The notes below the pieces were generated by a model. That model had not been told where the DNA came from. It saw only the letters and a list, made by a program, of their open reading frames with translations, and made no database searches. Below are positions 26,814 through 35,193 of a stretch of 64,000 bases of DNA, one piece after another. Both the position numbers and the translations under genes were made by a program. The first letter of the stretch is position 1. Each line of letters begins with the position of its first letter. This stretch comes from Microbacteriaceae bacterium PS02070 (GTDB lineage: Bacteria > Actinomycetota > Actinomycetes > Actinomycetales > Microbacteriaceae), in contig JASCPE010000005.1 of the NCBI GenBank assembly GCA_029959865.1, positions 1 through 64,000 of the forward strand. The letters are read 5' to 3'.

Positions 26814-27263
26814 GTGTCCGTGAACCCTGACCTTGTTGGCCGATCCTTCCCGCCAACCGCTCCCTACCTCGTCGGACGGGAGAAGGTGCGCGAGTTCGCA
26901 CGCGCCGTCTTCGCGACCGATCCGCAGCACACCGATCCGGCCGCGGCACGCGCTCTCGGCTACCCGGACGTCGTCGCGCCCCCGACGTTCGCGATGGTCA
27001 TACAGGACCTCACGCTCCAGCAGCTCCTTGCCGAAGACGACTCCGGTATTGCCCTGGAGCGGACCATTCATGCGGAGCAGCGCTTTGCCTACGAACGGCC
27101 GATCGTTGCGGGGGATGAGCTGACCGCACAGTTGGAGATCACGCAGGTCCGTGCCTTCGGCAAGGGTGCGATGGTCACGAGCGTCGCCTCGATCACCGAC
27201 GCGGAAGATGCGCCGGTTGTGACCGCCACCTCGGTGCTACTCATCGGAGGGGAAGAGGAATGA
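26814..27263 (+). CDS. HadA-like FAS1-type dehydratase subunit (UPF0336/MaoC_dehydrat_N)
   Basis: A 149-residue hot-dog-fold protein: an N-terminal VGRSFPPTAPYLVGREKVREF, then DPQHTDPAAARALGYPDVVAPPTF, resembling mycobacterial HadA, the non-catalytic partner of a (3R)-hydroxyacyl dehydratase. It overlaps the next gene by ATGA, so the subunits are co-translated. In mycobacteria the HadAB pair acts in fatty-acid elongation for mycolates; organisms of this kind lack mycolates, so here it more likely serves general fatty-acid or acyl-CoA metabolism. The start is GTG. Confidence 0.85.
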   Translation: MSVNPDLVGRSFPPTAPYLVGREKVREFARAVFATDPQHTDPAAARALGYPDVVAPPTFAMVIQDLTLQQLLAEDDSGIALERTIHAEQRFAYERPIVAGDELTAQLEITQVRAFGKGAMVTSVASITDAEDAPVVTATSVLLIGGEEE

Positions 27264-27664
27264 GCGATCTCACCGTCGGCGATGTGGTCGCCGAACGTAC
27301 CGTCTCCCTCACCCGTGAATCACTCGTGCGGTACGCGGGGGCATCCGGCGACTTCAATCCGATCCACTACCGCGACGACGTTGCGGAACGTGTTGGCCTG
27401 TCGGGCGTGCTCGCCCACGGCATGCTCACCATGGGTCTTGCTGTCGAGACCCTCGTGGAATGGCTCGGTGATTCCGGCCGCATCCTCGAGTACGGCGTCC
27501 GCTTCACCCGTCCCGTCATCGTCGATCCGGAAGACGGGGCCGACGTGACGGTATCGGCGAAGGTCGGCGCCGTCGACGAGGAGACCGCCCGCATCGACTT
27601 GACCGTGACCGCGGCGGGCACCGCGGTGCTCGGCAAGGCGCAGGTCAAGATCCGGCGCGCCTGA
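27260..27664 (+). CDS. HadB-like MaoC dehydratase, catalytic subunit
   Basis: A 134-residue hot-dog-fold enzyme with the hydratase-2 motif: YAGASGDFNPIHYRDD supplies the catalytic Asp and His, followed by GVLAHGMLTMG. It would dehydrate (3R)-hydroxyacyl thioesters with the HadA-like partner, whose gene it overlaps. murB follows with only a one-base gap, an order widespread in actinobacteria. Confidence 0.88.
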   Translation: MSDLTVGDVVAERTVSLTRESLVRYAGASGDFNPIHYRDDVAERVGLSGVLAHGMLTMGLAVETLVEWLGDSGRILEYGVRFTRPVIVDPEDGADVTVSAKVGAVDEETARIDLTVTAAGTAVLGKAQVKIRRA

Positions 27665-27665
27665 C

Positions 27666-28802
27666 ATGCCGGAACTGACCCCGCGACCCCTTTCGGAGCT
27701 GACGACCCTGCAGACCGGCGGCACCCCCGCCCGGATGATCGAGGCGACCTCGACGCAGGAACTGATCGATGTCCTGCGCGACGTTTGGGACTCGGGTGAC
27801 GACTGGCTCGTGCTCGGGGGCGGTTCGAACATCCTCGCTGCGAATTCCCCGTTCGATGGCACCGTGATCCTCGTCCGCACACGAGGAATCGAGGAGCTGC
27901 CCGGCGCCGCACCGGATCGTCGACGGCTGAAGATCGCGGCGGGCCATAACTGGGACGACGTCGTCGTGCGCGCTGTCGAGCGCGGCCTTGCCGGCATCGA
28001 GGCGATGAGTGGCATCCCCGGTACCGCCGGGGCCGCCCCGATTCAGAACGTCGGTGCCTACGGACAAGAGATCGTCGACACCCTGGTCGAGGTCGAACTC
28101 CTCGATGAAAGCACGGGCGAGGTCAGTGTCGTTCCGGCGGAAGAGTTGGAGCTCGGCCTCCGGACCTCCGTGCTCAAACGCCACGGGGGTCAGGATCCGG
28201 AGCGCTCCGCGGTCGTCCTGTCGCTGACGCTCGAACTCGAGGACGTCGGCGTCGATCCCCTCCCGATCCGCAGCGATCGGATTCGGGCGGCGCTGGGTTG
28301 GGAGCTCGGCGCGGAACATTCGCTCGCCCAGGTGCGCGAGACGGTGCTTGCTATCCGGGCATCTAAAGGGATGGTGCTCGACCCTGACGATCCGGACACC
28401 CGGAGCGCCGGGTCGTTCTTCCAGAACCCGGTCGTCTCTGCCACGATCGCGCGCTCCCTCCCCGCAGCGCTCCCGCGCTGGCCCCTCGCCTCCGAGGCGA
28501 CGCCGGATCAGGTCATTCCGCTCGATTCATACGATGGCCAGCTTCCGTCCGTGGTGTCGCAGGAGCCGGACGTGAAGGTCAGCGCGGCGTGGCTCATCGA
28601 GCACGCCGGCATCAAGAAGGGGTTTCGCATTCCGCGCTCGCGCGCTCGGGTGTCCACGAAGCATGCCCTCGCGCTCACGAACGATCGGGGGGCGACCGGT
28701 GAGGAAGTTGCCGAGCTCGCTCGCTTCATCCGCCTGCGCGTGCTCAGCGATACAGGACTGCTCCTTCAGCCCGAACCCGTTCCCTTCGGCGTCGAACTCT
28801 GA
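27666..28802 (+). CDS. murB: UDP-N-acetylmuramate dehydrogenase (UDP-N-acetylenolpyruvoylglucosamine reductase)
   Basis: A 378-residue FAD enzyme for the second step of peptidoglycan precursor synthesis, reducing the enolpyruvyl group with NADPH. The FAD domain has VLGGGSNILAANSPFDG and MSGIPGTAGAAPIQNVGAYG. The catalytic Ser is in AGSFFQNP, and the terminal Glu is in LQPEPVPFGVEL. LTTLQTGGTPARM opens the FAD domain. Length and the Ser-Phe-Phe motif fit the long actinobacterial type-I form. It is last in hadA-hadB-murB and converges on the aminotransferase. Confidence 0.95.
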   Translation: MPELTPRPLSELTTLQTGGTPARMIEATSTQELIDVLRDVWDSGDDWLVLGGGSNILAANSPFDGTVILVRTRGIEELPGAAPDRRRLKIAAGHNWDDVVVRAVERGLAGIEAMSGIPGTAGAAPIQNVGAYGQEIVDTLVEVELLDESTGEVSVVPAEELELGLRTSVLKRHGGQDPERSAVVLSLTLELEDVGVDPLPIRSDRIRAALGWELGAEHSLAQVRETVLAIRASKGMVLDPDDPDTRSAGSFFQNPVVSATIARSLPAALPRWPLASEATPDQVIPLDSYDGQLPSVVSQEPDVKVSAAWLIEHAGIKKGFRIPRSRARVSTKHALALTNDRGATGEEVAELARFIRLRVLSDTGLLLQPEPVPFGVEL

Positions 28803-28835
28803 CCCTCGCGGCAGCGCTCCCCGCGTGAACGTGGA

Positions 28836-30035
28836 TCAGGCGAAGAGGCGCTGGAGGCGCTGAATGCCTTCAAGAAGCTGGTCGTCGCCGAGAGCGTACG
28901 ACAGGCGGAGGTAGCCGCTGGGACCGAAGGCCTCCCCAGGAACGACTGCGACCTCGGCCTTCTCCAGGATGAGGTCGGCGAGTTCGAGCGATGTCTGCGG
29001 GGTCACGCCCTCCACCTCGCGGCCGAGAAGCCCGCGTACGTCCGGGTACGCATAGAACGCTCCGAGCGGCGTCGGCACGGCGACACCGTCGATCTTCGCG
29101 AGCTCGGACACGATGAGCTGTCGACGACGATCGAACGCCTCACGCATCTCCTCGGCTTCCGTCTGCGGGCCGCTCAGCGCCGCGAGGGCGGCGCGCTGGG
29201 CAACATTGTTCACGTTGCTGGAGAGGTGCGACTGCAGGTTGCCGGCGAGCTTGATCGCATCGGTGGGTCCGACCATCCAGCCGACGCGCCAGCCGGTCAT
29301 CGCATAGGTCTTCGCGACACCGTTGACGAGGATCGTCTGGTCGGCGACCTCGGGAACGGCCTCGACGATCGAGACGGCGCGGGTGCCCTCGTAGACGAGG
29401 TTCTGGTAGATCTCGTCGCTGATGATCCAGATGCCGTGCTCGAGCGCCCACTGGCCGATCGCGCGGGTCTCTTCTTCCGTGTACACCGATCCGGTCGGGT
29501 TGGACGGGGAGACGAAGACGAGCGCCGTCGTCTTGCTCGTGCGCGCGGCTTCGAGCTGCTCGACAGTGACCTTGTACTCCTGCTCTGCGCCGGCGAACAC
29601 CTCCACCGGGACGCCGTCCGCGAGACGGATCGCCTCCGGGTAGGTGGTCCAGTACGGGGCGGGCAGAAGCACCTCGTCGCCCGGGTTCACGACCGTCTGG
29701 AATGCCTGGTAGACCGCCTGCTTGCCGCCGTTGGTGACGATGATCTGCGCGGGCGAGACGTCCAGGCCCGAGTCGCGACTCGTCTTAGCGGCGATCGCCT
29801 CCCGGAGGACGGGGAGACCCGCGGCGGGGGTGTACCGGTAGTTCGCCGGATCGCGCAGTGCGGCCTCCGCCGCCTCGACGATGAACTGCGGGGTGGCGAA
29901 GTCGGGCTCACCGGCGGCGTAGGAAATCACGGGACGGCCGGCCGCCTGAAGTGACTTTGCCTTCGCGTCGACCTTGAGGGTCGCCGACTCGGCGATGGCG
30001 GAGAGTTTGCGGGACAGGGGAGCGCGTTCGGTCAC
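28836..30035 (-). CDS. Aspartate aminotransferase (PLP-dependent, class I, Igamma type)
   Basis: A 399-residue PLP enzyme moving the amino group between aspartate and 2-oxoglutarate. The N-terminus [20 protein letters not shown] with [20 protein letters not shown] is characteristic of the Igamma subgroup. The PLP lysine is in [16 protein letters not shown], and [17 protein letters not shown] and [16 protein letters not shown] give the usual cofactor and substrate contacts. The conserved Arg for the substrate carboxylate is in YLRLSYAL. It is a single gene, convergent with murB. Confidence 0.92.
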   Translation of the reverse strand: MTERAPLSRKLSAIAESATLKVDAKAKSLQAAGRPVISYAAGEPDFATPQFIVEAAEAALRDPANYRYTPAAGLPVLREAIAAKTSRDSGLDVSPAQIIVTNGGKQAVYQAFQTVVNPGDEVLLPAPYWTTYPEAIRLADGVPVEVFAGAEQEYKVTVEQLEAARTSKTTALVFVSPSNPTGSVYTEEETRAIGQWALEHGIWIISDEIYQNLVYEGTRAVSIVEAVPEVADQTILVNGVAKTYAMTGWRVGWMVGPTDAIKLAGNLQSHLSSNVNNVAQRAALAALSGPQTEAEEMREAFDRRRQLIVSELAKIDGVAVPTPLGAFYAYPDVRGLLGREVEGVTPQTSLELADLILEKAEVAVVPGEAFGPSGYLRLSYALGDDQLLEGIQRLQRLFA

Positions 30036-30131
30036 GCCACGAGCCTAGTCGCAGGCGCATATCCGGGACGGAACGTGACGGTTCCTCCCGGTGCGGGCGC
30101 CCGCGGTGCGGAGGAGGCCGTCCCGGCACGA

Positions 30132-30167
30132 CGAAGGGGCCGCTGCCCGCAGGCAACGGCCCCTTCG
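30132..30167 (-). terminator. Terminator of the malate synthase gene
   Basis: CGAAGGGGCCG (30132-30142) pairs perfectly with CGGCCCCTTCG (30157-30167). The loop itself holds TGCC/GGCA. It starts 12 bases past the aceB stop on the minus strand. Confidence 0.8.
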
Positions 30168-30178
30168 GCCCCCGTGCC

Positions 30179-31858
30179 TCAGTCGGATTCGACGAGGTAC
30201 TTGTTGTACGCCCCGATGGTCAGGAACGTCGGGAAGTCATCGCGCAGTGCCACGTCCCGGAAGACGTCGGCAGCCTCTTCGAAGCGGTCGCCGTCGAAGC
30301 GGGTGACCTCATCGAGCACATTCGTGATGAGCTCTTCGATGTACTCACGGGTGATGTGGGTGCCGTCCTCGGTCGAGCGGTCCTGGTGGATCCACTGCCA
30401 CACCTGCGAGCGGCTGATCTCCGCGGTCGCGGCATCCTCCATCAGGTTATCGATCGCGACAGCGCCGAGCCCGCGCAACCATGCCTCGATGTAGCGGACG
30501 GCCACGGAGACGTTGCCGTACACGCCTTCCGCCGTCACCGGCAGACCGATGTGGCAGTCCAGCAGCTGGTCGGCCGTCACGGTCACGTCGTCACGCTGAC
30601 GATCAACCTGGTTCGGCTTGTCGCCGAGGACCGCGTCGAACTCCGCGCGGGCCACCGGGATGAGGTCGGGGTGAGCTACCCAGGTGCCGTCGAAACCGTC
30701 GCCCGCTTCACGCTTCTTGTCCGCTGCGACCTTCTCGAACGCCTGCTTCGTGACCTCCGGATCGCGGCGGTTCGGGATGAAGGCGCTCATTCCGCCGATC
30801 GCGAAGGCTCCGCGCTTGTGGCACGTCTTCACGAGCAGTTCGGTATAGGCACGCATGAAGGGCACCGTCATGGTGACCTGGCTGCGGTCGGGGAGGACGA
30901 AGCGGGCGCCGCGTCCGCGGTAGTTCTTGATCATCGAGAAGATGTAGTCCCAGCGGCCCGCGTTGAGGCCGGCGCAGTGGTCGCGCAGTTCGTAGAGGAT
31001 CTCCTCCATCTCAAACGCGGCGGGCAGCGTCTCGATGAGGACCGTCGCGCGGATCGTGCCGTGGGGAATGCCCAGGTAGTCCTCGCTGAAGGTGAACACG
31101 TCGTCCCACAGCTTGGCCTCTTCGGCCGATTCGAGCTTGGCGATGTAGAAGTACGGACCGCGGCCCGCATCGATCAGAGCCTGGGCGTTGTGGAAGAAGT
31201 ACAGCCCGAAGTCCACGAGCGATCCGGACGCGGCCATGGAGCGGCCGTTGCGGTCGGTGAACTGGATGTGGCCTTCGACCAGGTGCCAGCCGCGGGGGCG
31301 CATGACGATCGTGGGGGTCTGCTCCGCCGTCACGGAGTACTCCTTGCCCGCATCGTTGGTGAAGGTGAGTTCGCCGCGGATGGCGTCGCGCAGCGAGAGC
31401 TGACCTTCGATGACGTTGGTCCAGGTGGGGCTCGTCGCGTCCTCTTGGTCGGCGAGCCATACCTTCGCGCCGGAGTTGAGGGCGTTGATCGTCATCTTCG
31501 GGTCGGTCGGACCGGTGATCTCCACGCGGCGATCCTCCAGACCCGGGCCCGCGCCGGCGACCCGCCAGGACGAGTCCTCACGAATGCTGCGGGTGTCATC
31601 GCGGAAGCGCGGGTCGTGCCCGTTCCCGATCTCGAAGCGGCGGCGCATCCGGTCGGCGAGACGGTCGTGACGTCGGCCGGCGAATCGGCGGTGGAGTTCG
31701 GTGAGGAACGTGACGGCGTCGGGGGTGAGGATCTCGTCATGGCGCTCTCGGACCGGGCCGGTGATCGTCATGGTCGGAATGACCTGGACGGCGCCGGTTG
31801 TGGGACGAGTGGTCTGGGGTGAGCGGGTGGGCGCGATGCCCGTCGCGGTGGGAGTCAT
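30179..31858 (-). CDS. aceB: Malate synthase A
   Basis: A 559-residue enzyme of the glyoxylate shunt, condensing acetyl-CoA with glyoxylate to malate. RDHCAGLNAGRWDYIFSMIK matches the malate-synthase A signature, PTIVMRPRGWHLVEGHI carries the catalytic Arg region, and FIPNRRDPEV and VAHPDLIPVA follow in the expected order. Length fits isoform A. The ATG at 31858 is chosen over a 53-residue longer frame, which would run into the regulator's promoter. The start has AGGG nearby. It diverges from a RamB-like regulator, as glyoxylate genes often do in actinobacteria. Isocitrate lyase is not in the window. Confidence 0.93.
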   Translation of the reverse strand: MTPTATGIAPTRSPQTTRPTTGAVQVIPTMTITGPVRERHDEILTPDAVTFLTELHRRFAGRRHDRLADRMRRRFEIGNGHDPRFRDDTRSIREDSSWRVAGAGPGLEDRRVEITGPTDPKMTINALNSGAKVWLADQEDATSPTWTNVIEGQLSLRDAIRGELTFTNDAGKEYSVTAEQTPTIVMRPRGWHLVEGHIQFTDRNGRSMAASGSLVDFGLYFFHNAQALIDAGRGPYFYIAKLESAEEAKLWDDVFTFSEDYLGIPHGTIRATVLIETLPAAFEMEEILYELRDHCAGLNAGRWDYIFSMIKNYRGRGARFVLPDRSQVTMTVPFMRAYTELLVKTCHKRGAFAIGGMSAFIPNRRDPEVTKQAFEKVAADKKREAGDGFDGTWVAHPDLIPVARAEFDAVLGDKPNQVDRQRDDVTVTADQLLDCHIGLPVTAEGVYGNVSVAVRYIEAWLRGLGAVAIDNLMEDAATAEISRSQVWQWIHQDRSTEDGTHITREYIEELITNVLDEVTRFDGDRFEEAADVFRDVALRDDFPTFLTIGAYNKYLVESD

Positions 31859-31970
31859 TGCCCTGTCTTTCTGTGTCGAGATCCGCGGTGTCGGACATTC
31901 GGTATCCGGCGGTGCGATGTGTTTCCACCTTCCGTGAACTTCGACGCCCTGCCGTGCCAATACCGGGGAG

Positions 31971-31989
31971 AAGTTTCGCAAATTTTCTG
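31971..31989. promoter_or_regulatory. Possible RamB-type binding site between aceB and its regulator
   Basis: AAGTTTCGCAAATTTTC at 31971-31987 contains TTTCGCAAA; its complement reads AAATTTGCGAAACTT. The published RamB motif of Corynebacterium centres on ACTTTGCAAA, so this is a near match with an extra base in the core. It is A+T-rich in a very G+C-rich neighbourhood and sits 24-40 bases before the regulator's start. Confidence 0.45.
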
Positions 31990-32010
31990 CTCTCGTGAGA
32001 GAATGCCGCC

Positions 32011-33486
32011 ATGACAACGACGCCAGAGGCCCGCACCGATGACGACGCGCGTGAGGACGAGGACGTCGATGTCCTCACGATCGGTCGCCGCGTTCGCCAG
32101 CTCCGCGTCGCGCGTGGGATGACTCTGGAAGAACTCGCCGCTGCGGTCGGGCGCGCACCGAGTCAGCTCTCCATGATCGAAACGGGCAAACGCGAGGCCA
32201 AACTCACCCTCTTGCGTGCCATCGCCCGCGCGCTGGGGACCTCGCTGGATGCTCTCCTAGAGGCAGAGCCCCTCGACGAGCGCTCGACGCTGGAGATCAC
32301 ACTGGAGCGTGCGATGAAGGGGCAGACCTTCCAATCGCTCGGCATCGAGCCGTTCCGGATCGCGAAAGCGGTGCCGACCCCCGTGCTGGAGGCGATGCTC
32401 GCCCTGCACGCCGAGATCGAGCGTCTCAACGACGAGCGCGCCGCGACGCCGGAGGAAGCTCGTCGCGCGAACCTGGCGCTGCGCAAGCTCATGCGCACGC
32501 AGGACAACTACTTCCCCGATCTGGAGGAGCGCGCGCGCGAGATCCTCACCGCGGTCGAGCACCCTGGAGGTCCCCTCACCCAGCGCACAGCGTCGGACAT
32601 CGCCGCCTATCTGGGCTTCACGCTGCACTACGTGAGCGACCTCCCGCAGACGACGCGCAGCGTCGCGGACCTGCGCAACGGACGCCTCTACCTCTCCACC
32701 GACAGCGGAAAGGGCGACTCGCGCACTCCCGTGCTGCAGGCGCTGGCCGCGCGCATCCTCGGTCACACCGAGCCGAAGAGCTACGCGCAGTTCTTGCGGC
32801 AGCGCGTCGAGACGAACTATCTGACCGGCGCCCTCCTCATCCCGGAGGACCATGTCGTGCGGTATCTCCAGGACGCCAAGCAGCGTCGCGCGATCTCCAT
32901 TGAAGATCTGCGCGACCGCTACGCAGTGTCGTACGAGACCGCCGCGCACCGGTTCACGAACATGTCCACCCGACACCTCGATCTGCCGGTGCACTTCCTG
33001 AAGGTGCACGAGTCCGGCACCATCACGAAGGCGTACGAGAACGACGACGTCAACTTCCCGACCGACCGGCTCGGCGCGATCGAAGGGCAGCGCTGTTGCC
33101 GCCGCTGGACGAGCCGCGTCGTCTTCGATGAGGACGACAAGTTCAACCCGTACTTCCAGTACACCGACACCGGCAACGGCACCTACTGGTGCACGGCGCG
33201 CGTGGAGCAGTCCAGCGAGGGCGCCCACTCGGTGAGCGTGGGGGTCCGCTTCGACGACACGAAGTGGTTCATCGGGCGCGACACCCCGAATCGCGGCGTC
33301 TCCCGACACGCGGTCGAAACGTGCTGCCGCCAAGCACCCCCGGAGCTCGAGAACGCCTGGCGCGACCAGTCCTGGCCCAACGTGCGCACCCCGCGCACGC
33401 TCCTCGCGACCCTTCCCACGGGCGCCTTCCCCGGGGTCGACACCACCGACGTCTACGAGTTCCTCGAAGATCACGCCCCCGCCTGA
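32011..33486 (+). CDS. RamB-like / short-chain fatty acyl transcriptional regulator (XRE + DUF2083)
   Basis: A 491-residue regulator. An acidic 20-residue start precedes a HTH_3 domain (about 24-85: IGRRVRQLRVARGMTLEELA, then SQLSMIETGKREAK). The middle (about 180-330) resembles the ImmA/IrrE-like region of RamB proteins, although no HExxH is present, so peptidase activity is unlikely. The C-terminal part (360-480) has several conserved Cys, in QRCCRRW, TYWCTARV and ETCCRQA. Relatives sense acyl-CoA or acetate state and control glyoxylate and propionate genes. Divergence from aceB supports that role. Confidence 0.88.
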   Translation: MTTTPEARTDDDAREDEDVDVLTIGRRVRQLRVARGMTLEELAAAVGRAPSQLSMIETGKREAKLTLLRAIARALGTSLDALLEAEPLDERSTLEITLERAMKGQTFQSLGIEPFRIAKAVPTPVLEAMLALHAEIERLNDERAATPEEARRANLALRKLMRTQDNYFPDLEERAREILTAVEHPGGPLTQRTASDIAAYLGFTLHYVSDLPQTTRSVADLRNGRLYLSTDSGKGDSRTPVLQALAARILGHTEPKSYAQFLRQRVETNYLTGALLIPEDHVVRYLQDAKQRRAISIEDLRDRYAVSYETAAHRFTNMSTRHLDLPVHFLKVHESGTITKAYENDDVNFPTDRLGAIEGQRCCRRWTSRVVFDEDDKFNPYFQYTDTGNGTYWCTARVEQSSEGAHSVSVGVRFDDTKWFIGRDTPNRGVSRHAVETCCRQAPPELENAWRDQSWPNVRTPRTLLATLPTGAFPGVDTTDVYEFLEDHAPA

Positions 33487-33561
33487 ACCGCGAGACCGCA
33501 CGCCCACGTCGAGACCGCAGCAATTTCACGCTGTTTCACCACGGGCGTGCAGTCTCGCGGT
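33487..33561. repeat. Long imperfect inverted repeat between convergent ramB-like and pucR genes
   Basis: The 19-base arm at 33487-33505 (ACCGCGAGACCGCACGCCC) pairs with 33543-33561 at 18 of 19 positions. The loop of 37 bases contains GAGACCGCA again plus the A+T-rich CAATTTCACGCTGTTTCA. It starts directly after the ramB-like stop codon. It may end both transcripts, but the repeated GAGACYGC word suggests a dispersed palindromic element. Confidence 0.6.
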
Positions 33562-33581
33562 CTCAGGGAGGGCGTTGCGGG

Positions 33582-35099
33582 TCAGGGGTCGGTGGCGAGG
33601 AGCGCGGACCAGAGGTCGGCGCGGGCGGAGAAGGTGGAGAGGTCGGTGCCCAGGAGGGTGCCGGCGTGAGCAACGCGCGCACGGACGGTGTGCCGGTGTA
33701 CCCCGAGCGCGCGGGCCGCTTCGTCGATGCGGGCGTCGTGCGTGAGCCACGTGCGGACGGTGCGGACGAGGTCCGTTCTCTCTCGCGCATCGTGGTCCAC
33801 GAGAGGGGCCAGGCGCGCCCCCGCGATCGCCCGGGCGTCGGGGGAGCGCAGGGCTTCTCGCATCCCGCGGTCGGCGATGGCATCGAAGGTGTGCACTCCG
33901 TCGCCCGCGCGCTCGCGAGCGCTCCGCGCCTGCGCGAGTCCGTCCGCGAGGTCCTCGTCGCCGACCGGGAGCGACAGGCCGACTGGACCGTGGAAGCGGT
34001 GTGTCAGCATTCGGATCGTGTCGGCGTCGGCCGCCTCCGTGACCAGCACGAGATCGTCACGGTCGAAGCCGAAGAAGACTGCACCGCGCTGATCGCCGAC
34101 CCGAACCTCCAGCCACTCCACGAGACCATCCGTCCCCGGTCCGGCGTCGAGCACGGCCACTCGCAACGGGGCCTGGGGAAGATCGCCCCACAGCTCTGTC
34201 GCCGCCGAGAGCGCTCGGCCCCGCTCGCCGGCGAGGAGGAACTGTAGTACCCCCGTGCGCAGCAGGCGGCGCGCACGACTGAGGCTCCGCTGCTGCTCCA
34301 GCGCGAGGCCAGCCATCGCGATGACGGCGGTGAGCACGTCGCGGCCTTCGCGGTCCAATTCGCCACCGGTGATCGCCAGAGCCCCGCGGGCCGCGCCGAC
34401 AGGGCCGAGCGCTTGAAGTGCGATCCGTTCGCCGGCCACCTCCACCGACGCCGTAGACGCACCGCGACGGATCATCGCCGTGACCTCGTCACTGATCCGC
34501 GCCGTCAGGTCAGACGAAACGCTCCCGTGGGGGTGCTCCCGCGTGAGCGAGCCCCCCGCATCGAACAGTCCGATCCAGGTCTCGAGCTGGCGGGACAGCT
34601 CGGCAACGGTCGCGCCCAAGCCGTCCGGACGCAGCGCGGCCAGCGAGATCGCCCGCTGGGCCGCGAGTGCCCATGTCCGCCGGGCGAACGCCTCGGCGGC
34701 GATCGCCTCCGCGTTCGCACGGGCGACGGCGATGAACGGCACGCGATACGGCACCTCGAACAGCGGCAGACCGGCGCGCTCGGCGGCCCGGACGAGCCCC
34801 GGGGGAACGCCCTCGCGCACGACCTCGGTCCCGAATCCGAGTCCGACCACGCCGCGGTGGACGAGCCGGTCGACATACGCGCGGTAGACCGGCTCGGCGG
34901 CGTCACCGAACTGAGTGCCCGTGGTCAAGAGCACCATGCCGTCGGAGAGAAAAGGAGTGGGGTCGACCAGATCGGTGCTGTGCACCCACCGCACCGGCGC
35001 GTCGAGCCGATCGGCCCGCCCCGGCGCGATGATGCGCAGTTCCAGGTCCGGACGCCCCAGGAGGGCACGCACGGTCGGGGGTGCGGTTCTCGCGGCCAC
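33582..35099 (-). CDS. PucR family transcriptional regulator of the putrescine/GABA operon
   Basis: A 505-residue regulator. The N-terminal PucR domain starts with TVRALLGRPDLELRIIAPGR and contains DGMVLLTTGTQFG and GVVGLGFGTEVV; the middle is a GGDEF-like or GAF-like alpha/beta region. The C-terminal HTH_30 domain reads RIDEAARALGVHRHTVRARV. Relatives control purine, GABA and amine catabolism, often as ligand-responsive activators. The GTG at 35099 with GGAG upstream is preferred: the longest frame begins at 35150 and would run through the operator array. It diverges from gabT by 94 bases. Confidence 0.88.
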   Translation of the reverse strand: MAARTAPPTVRALLGRPDLELRIIAPGRADRLDAPVRWVHSTDLVDPTPFLSDGMVLLTTGTQFGDAAEPVYRAYVDRLVHRGVVGLGFGTEVVREGVPPGLVRAAERAGLPLFEVPYRVPFIAVARANAEAIAAEAFARRTWALAAQRAISLAALRPDGLGATVAELSRQLETWIGLFDAGGSLTREHPHGSVSSDLTARISDEVTAMIRRGASTASVEVAGERIALQALGPVGAARGALAITGGELDREGRDVLTAVIAMAGLALEQQRSLSRARRLLRTGVLQFLLAGERGRALSAATELWGDLPQAPLRVAVLDAGPGTDGLVEWLEVRVGDQRGAVFFGFDRDDLVLVTEAADADTIRMLTHRFHGPVGLSLPVGDEDLADGLAQARSARERAGDGVHTFDAIADRGMREALRSPDARAIAGARLAPLVDHDARERTDLVRTVRTWLTHDARIDEAARALGVHRHTVRARVAHAGTLLGTDLSTFSARADLWSALLATDP

Positions 35100-35112
35100 G
35101 GGACTCCGATCG

Positions 35113-35152
35113 ATGTACGGCACGTACATACATGTACGGACAATGTACATTG
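35113..35152. promoter_or_regulatory. Array of GTAC inverted repeats between pucR and gabT
   Basis: Four GTAC cores occur at 35115, 35124, 35134 and 35145, that is 9, 10 and 11 bp apart, about one per helical turn. They build three linked inverted repeats: ATGTACG-N3-CGTACAT (35113-35129), GTACAT-N2-ATGTAC (35124-35137) and the perfect palindrome CAATGTACATTG (35141-35152). The position midway between divergent genes makes it the likely PucR control site. Confidence 0.65.
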
Positions 35153-35193
35153 CGTCTAATGACCGGCGGGGTCTGCGGGTCTACGCTCGCCCC

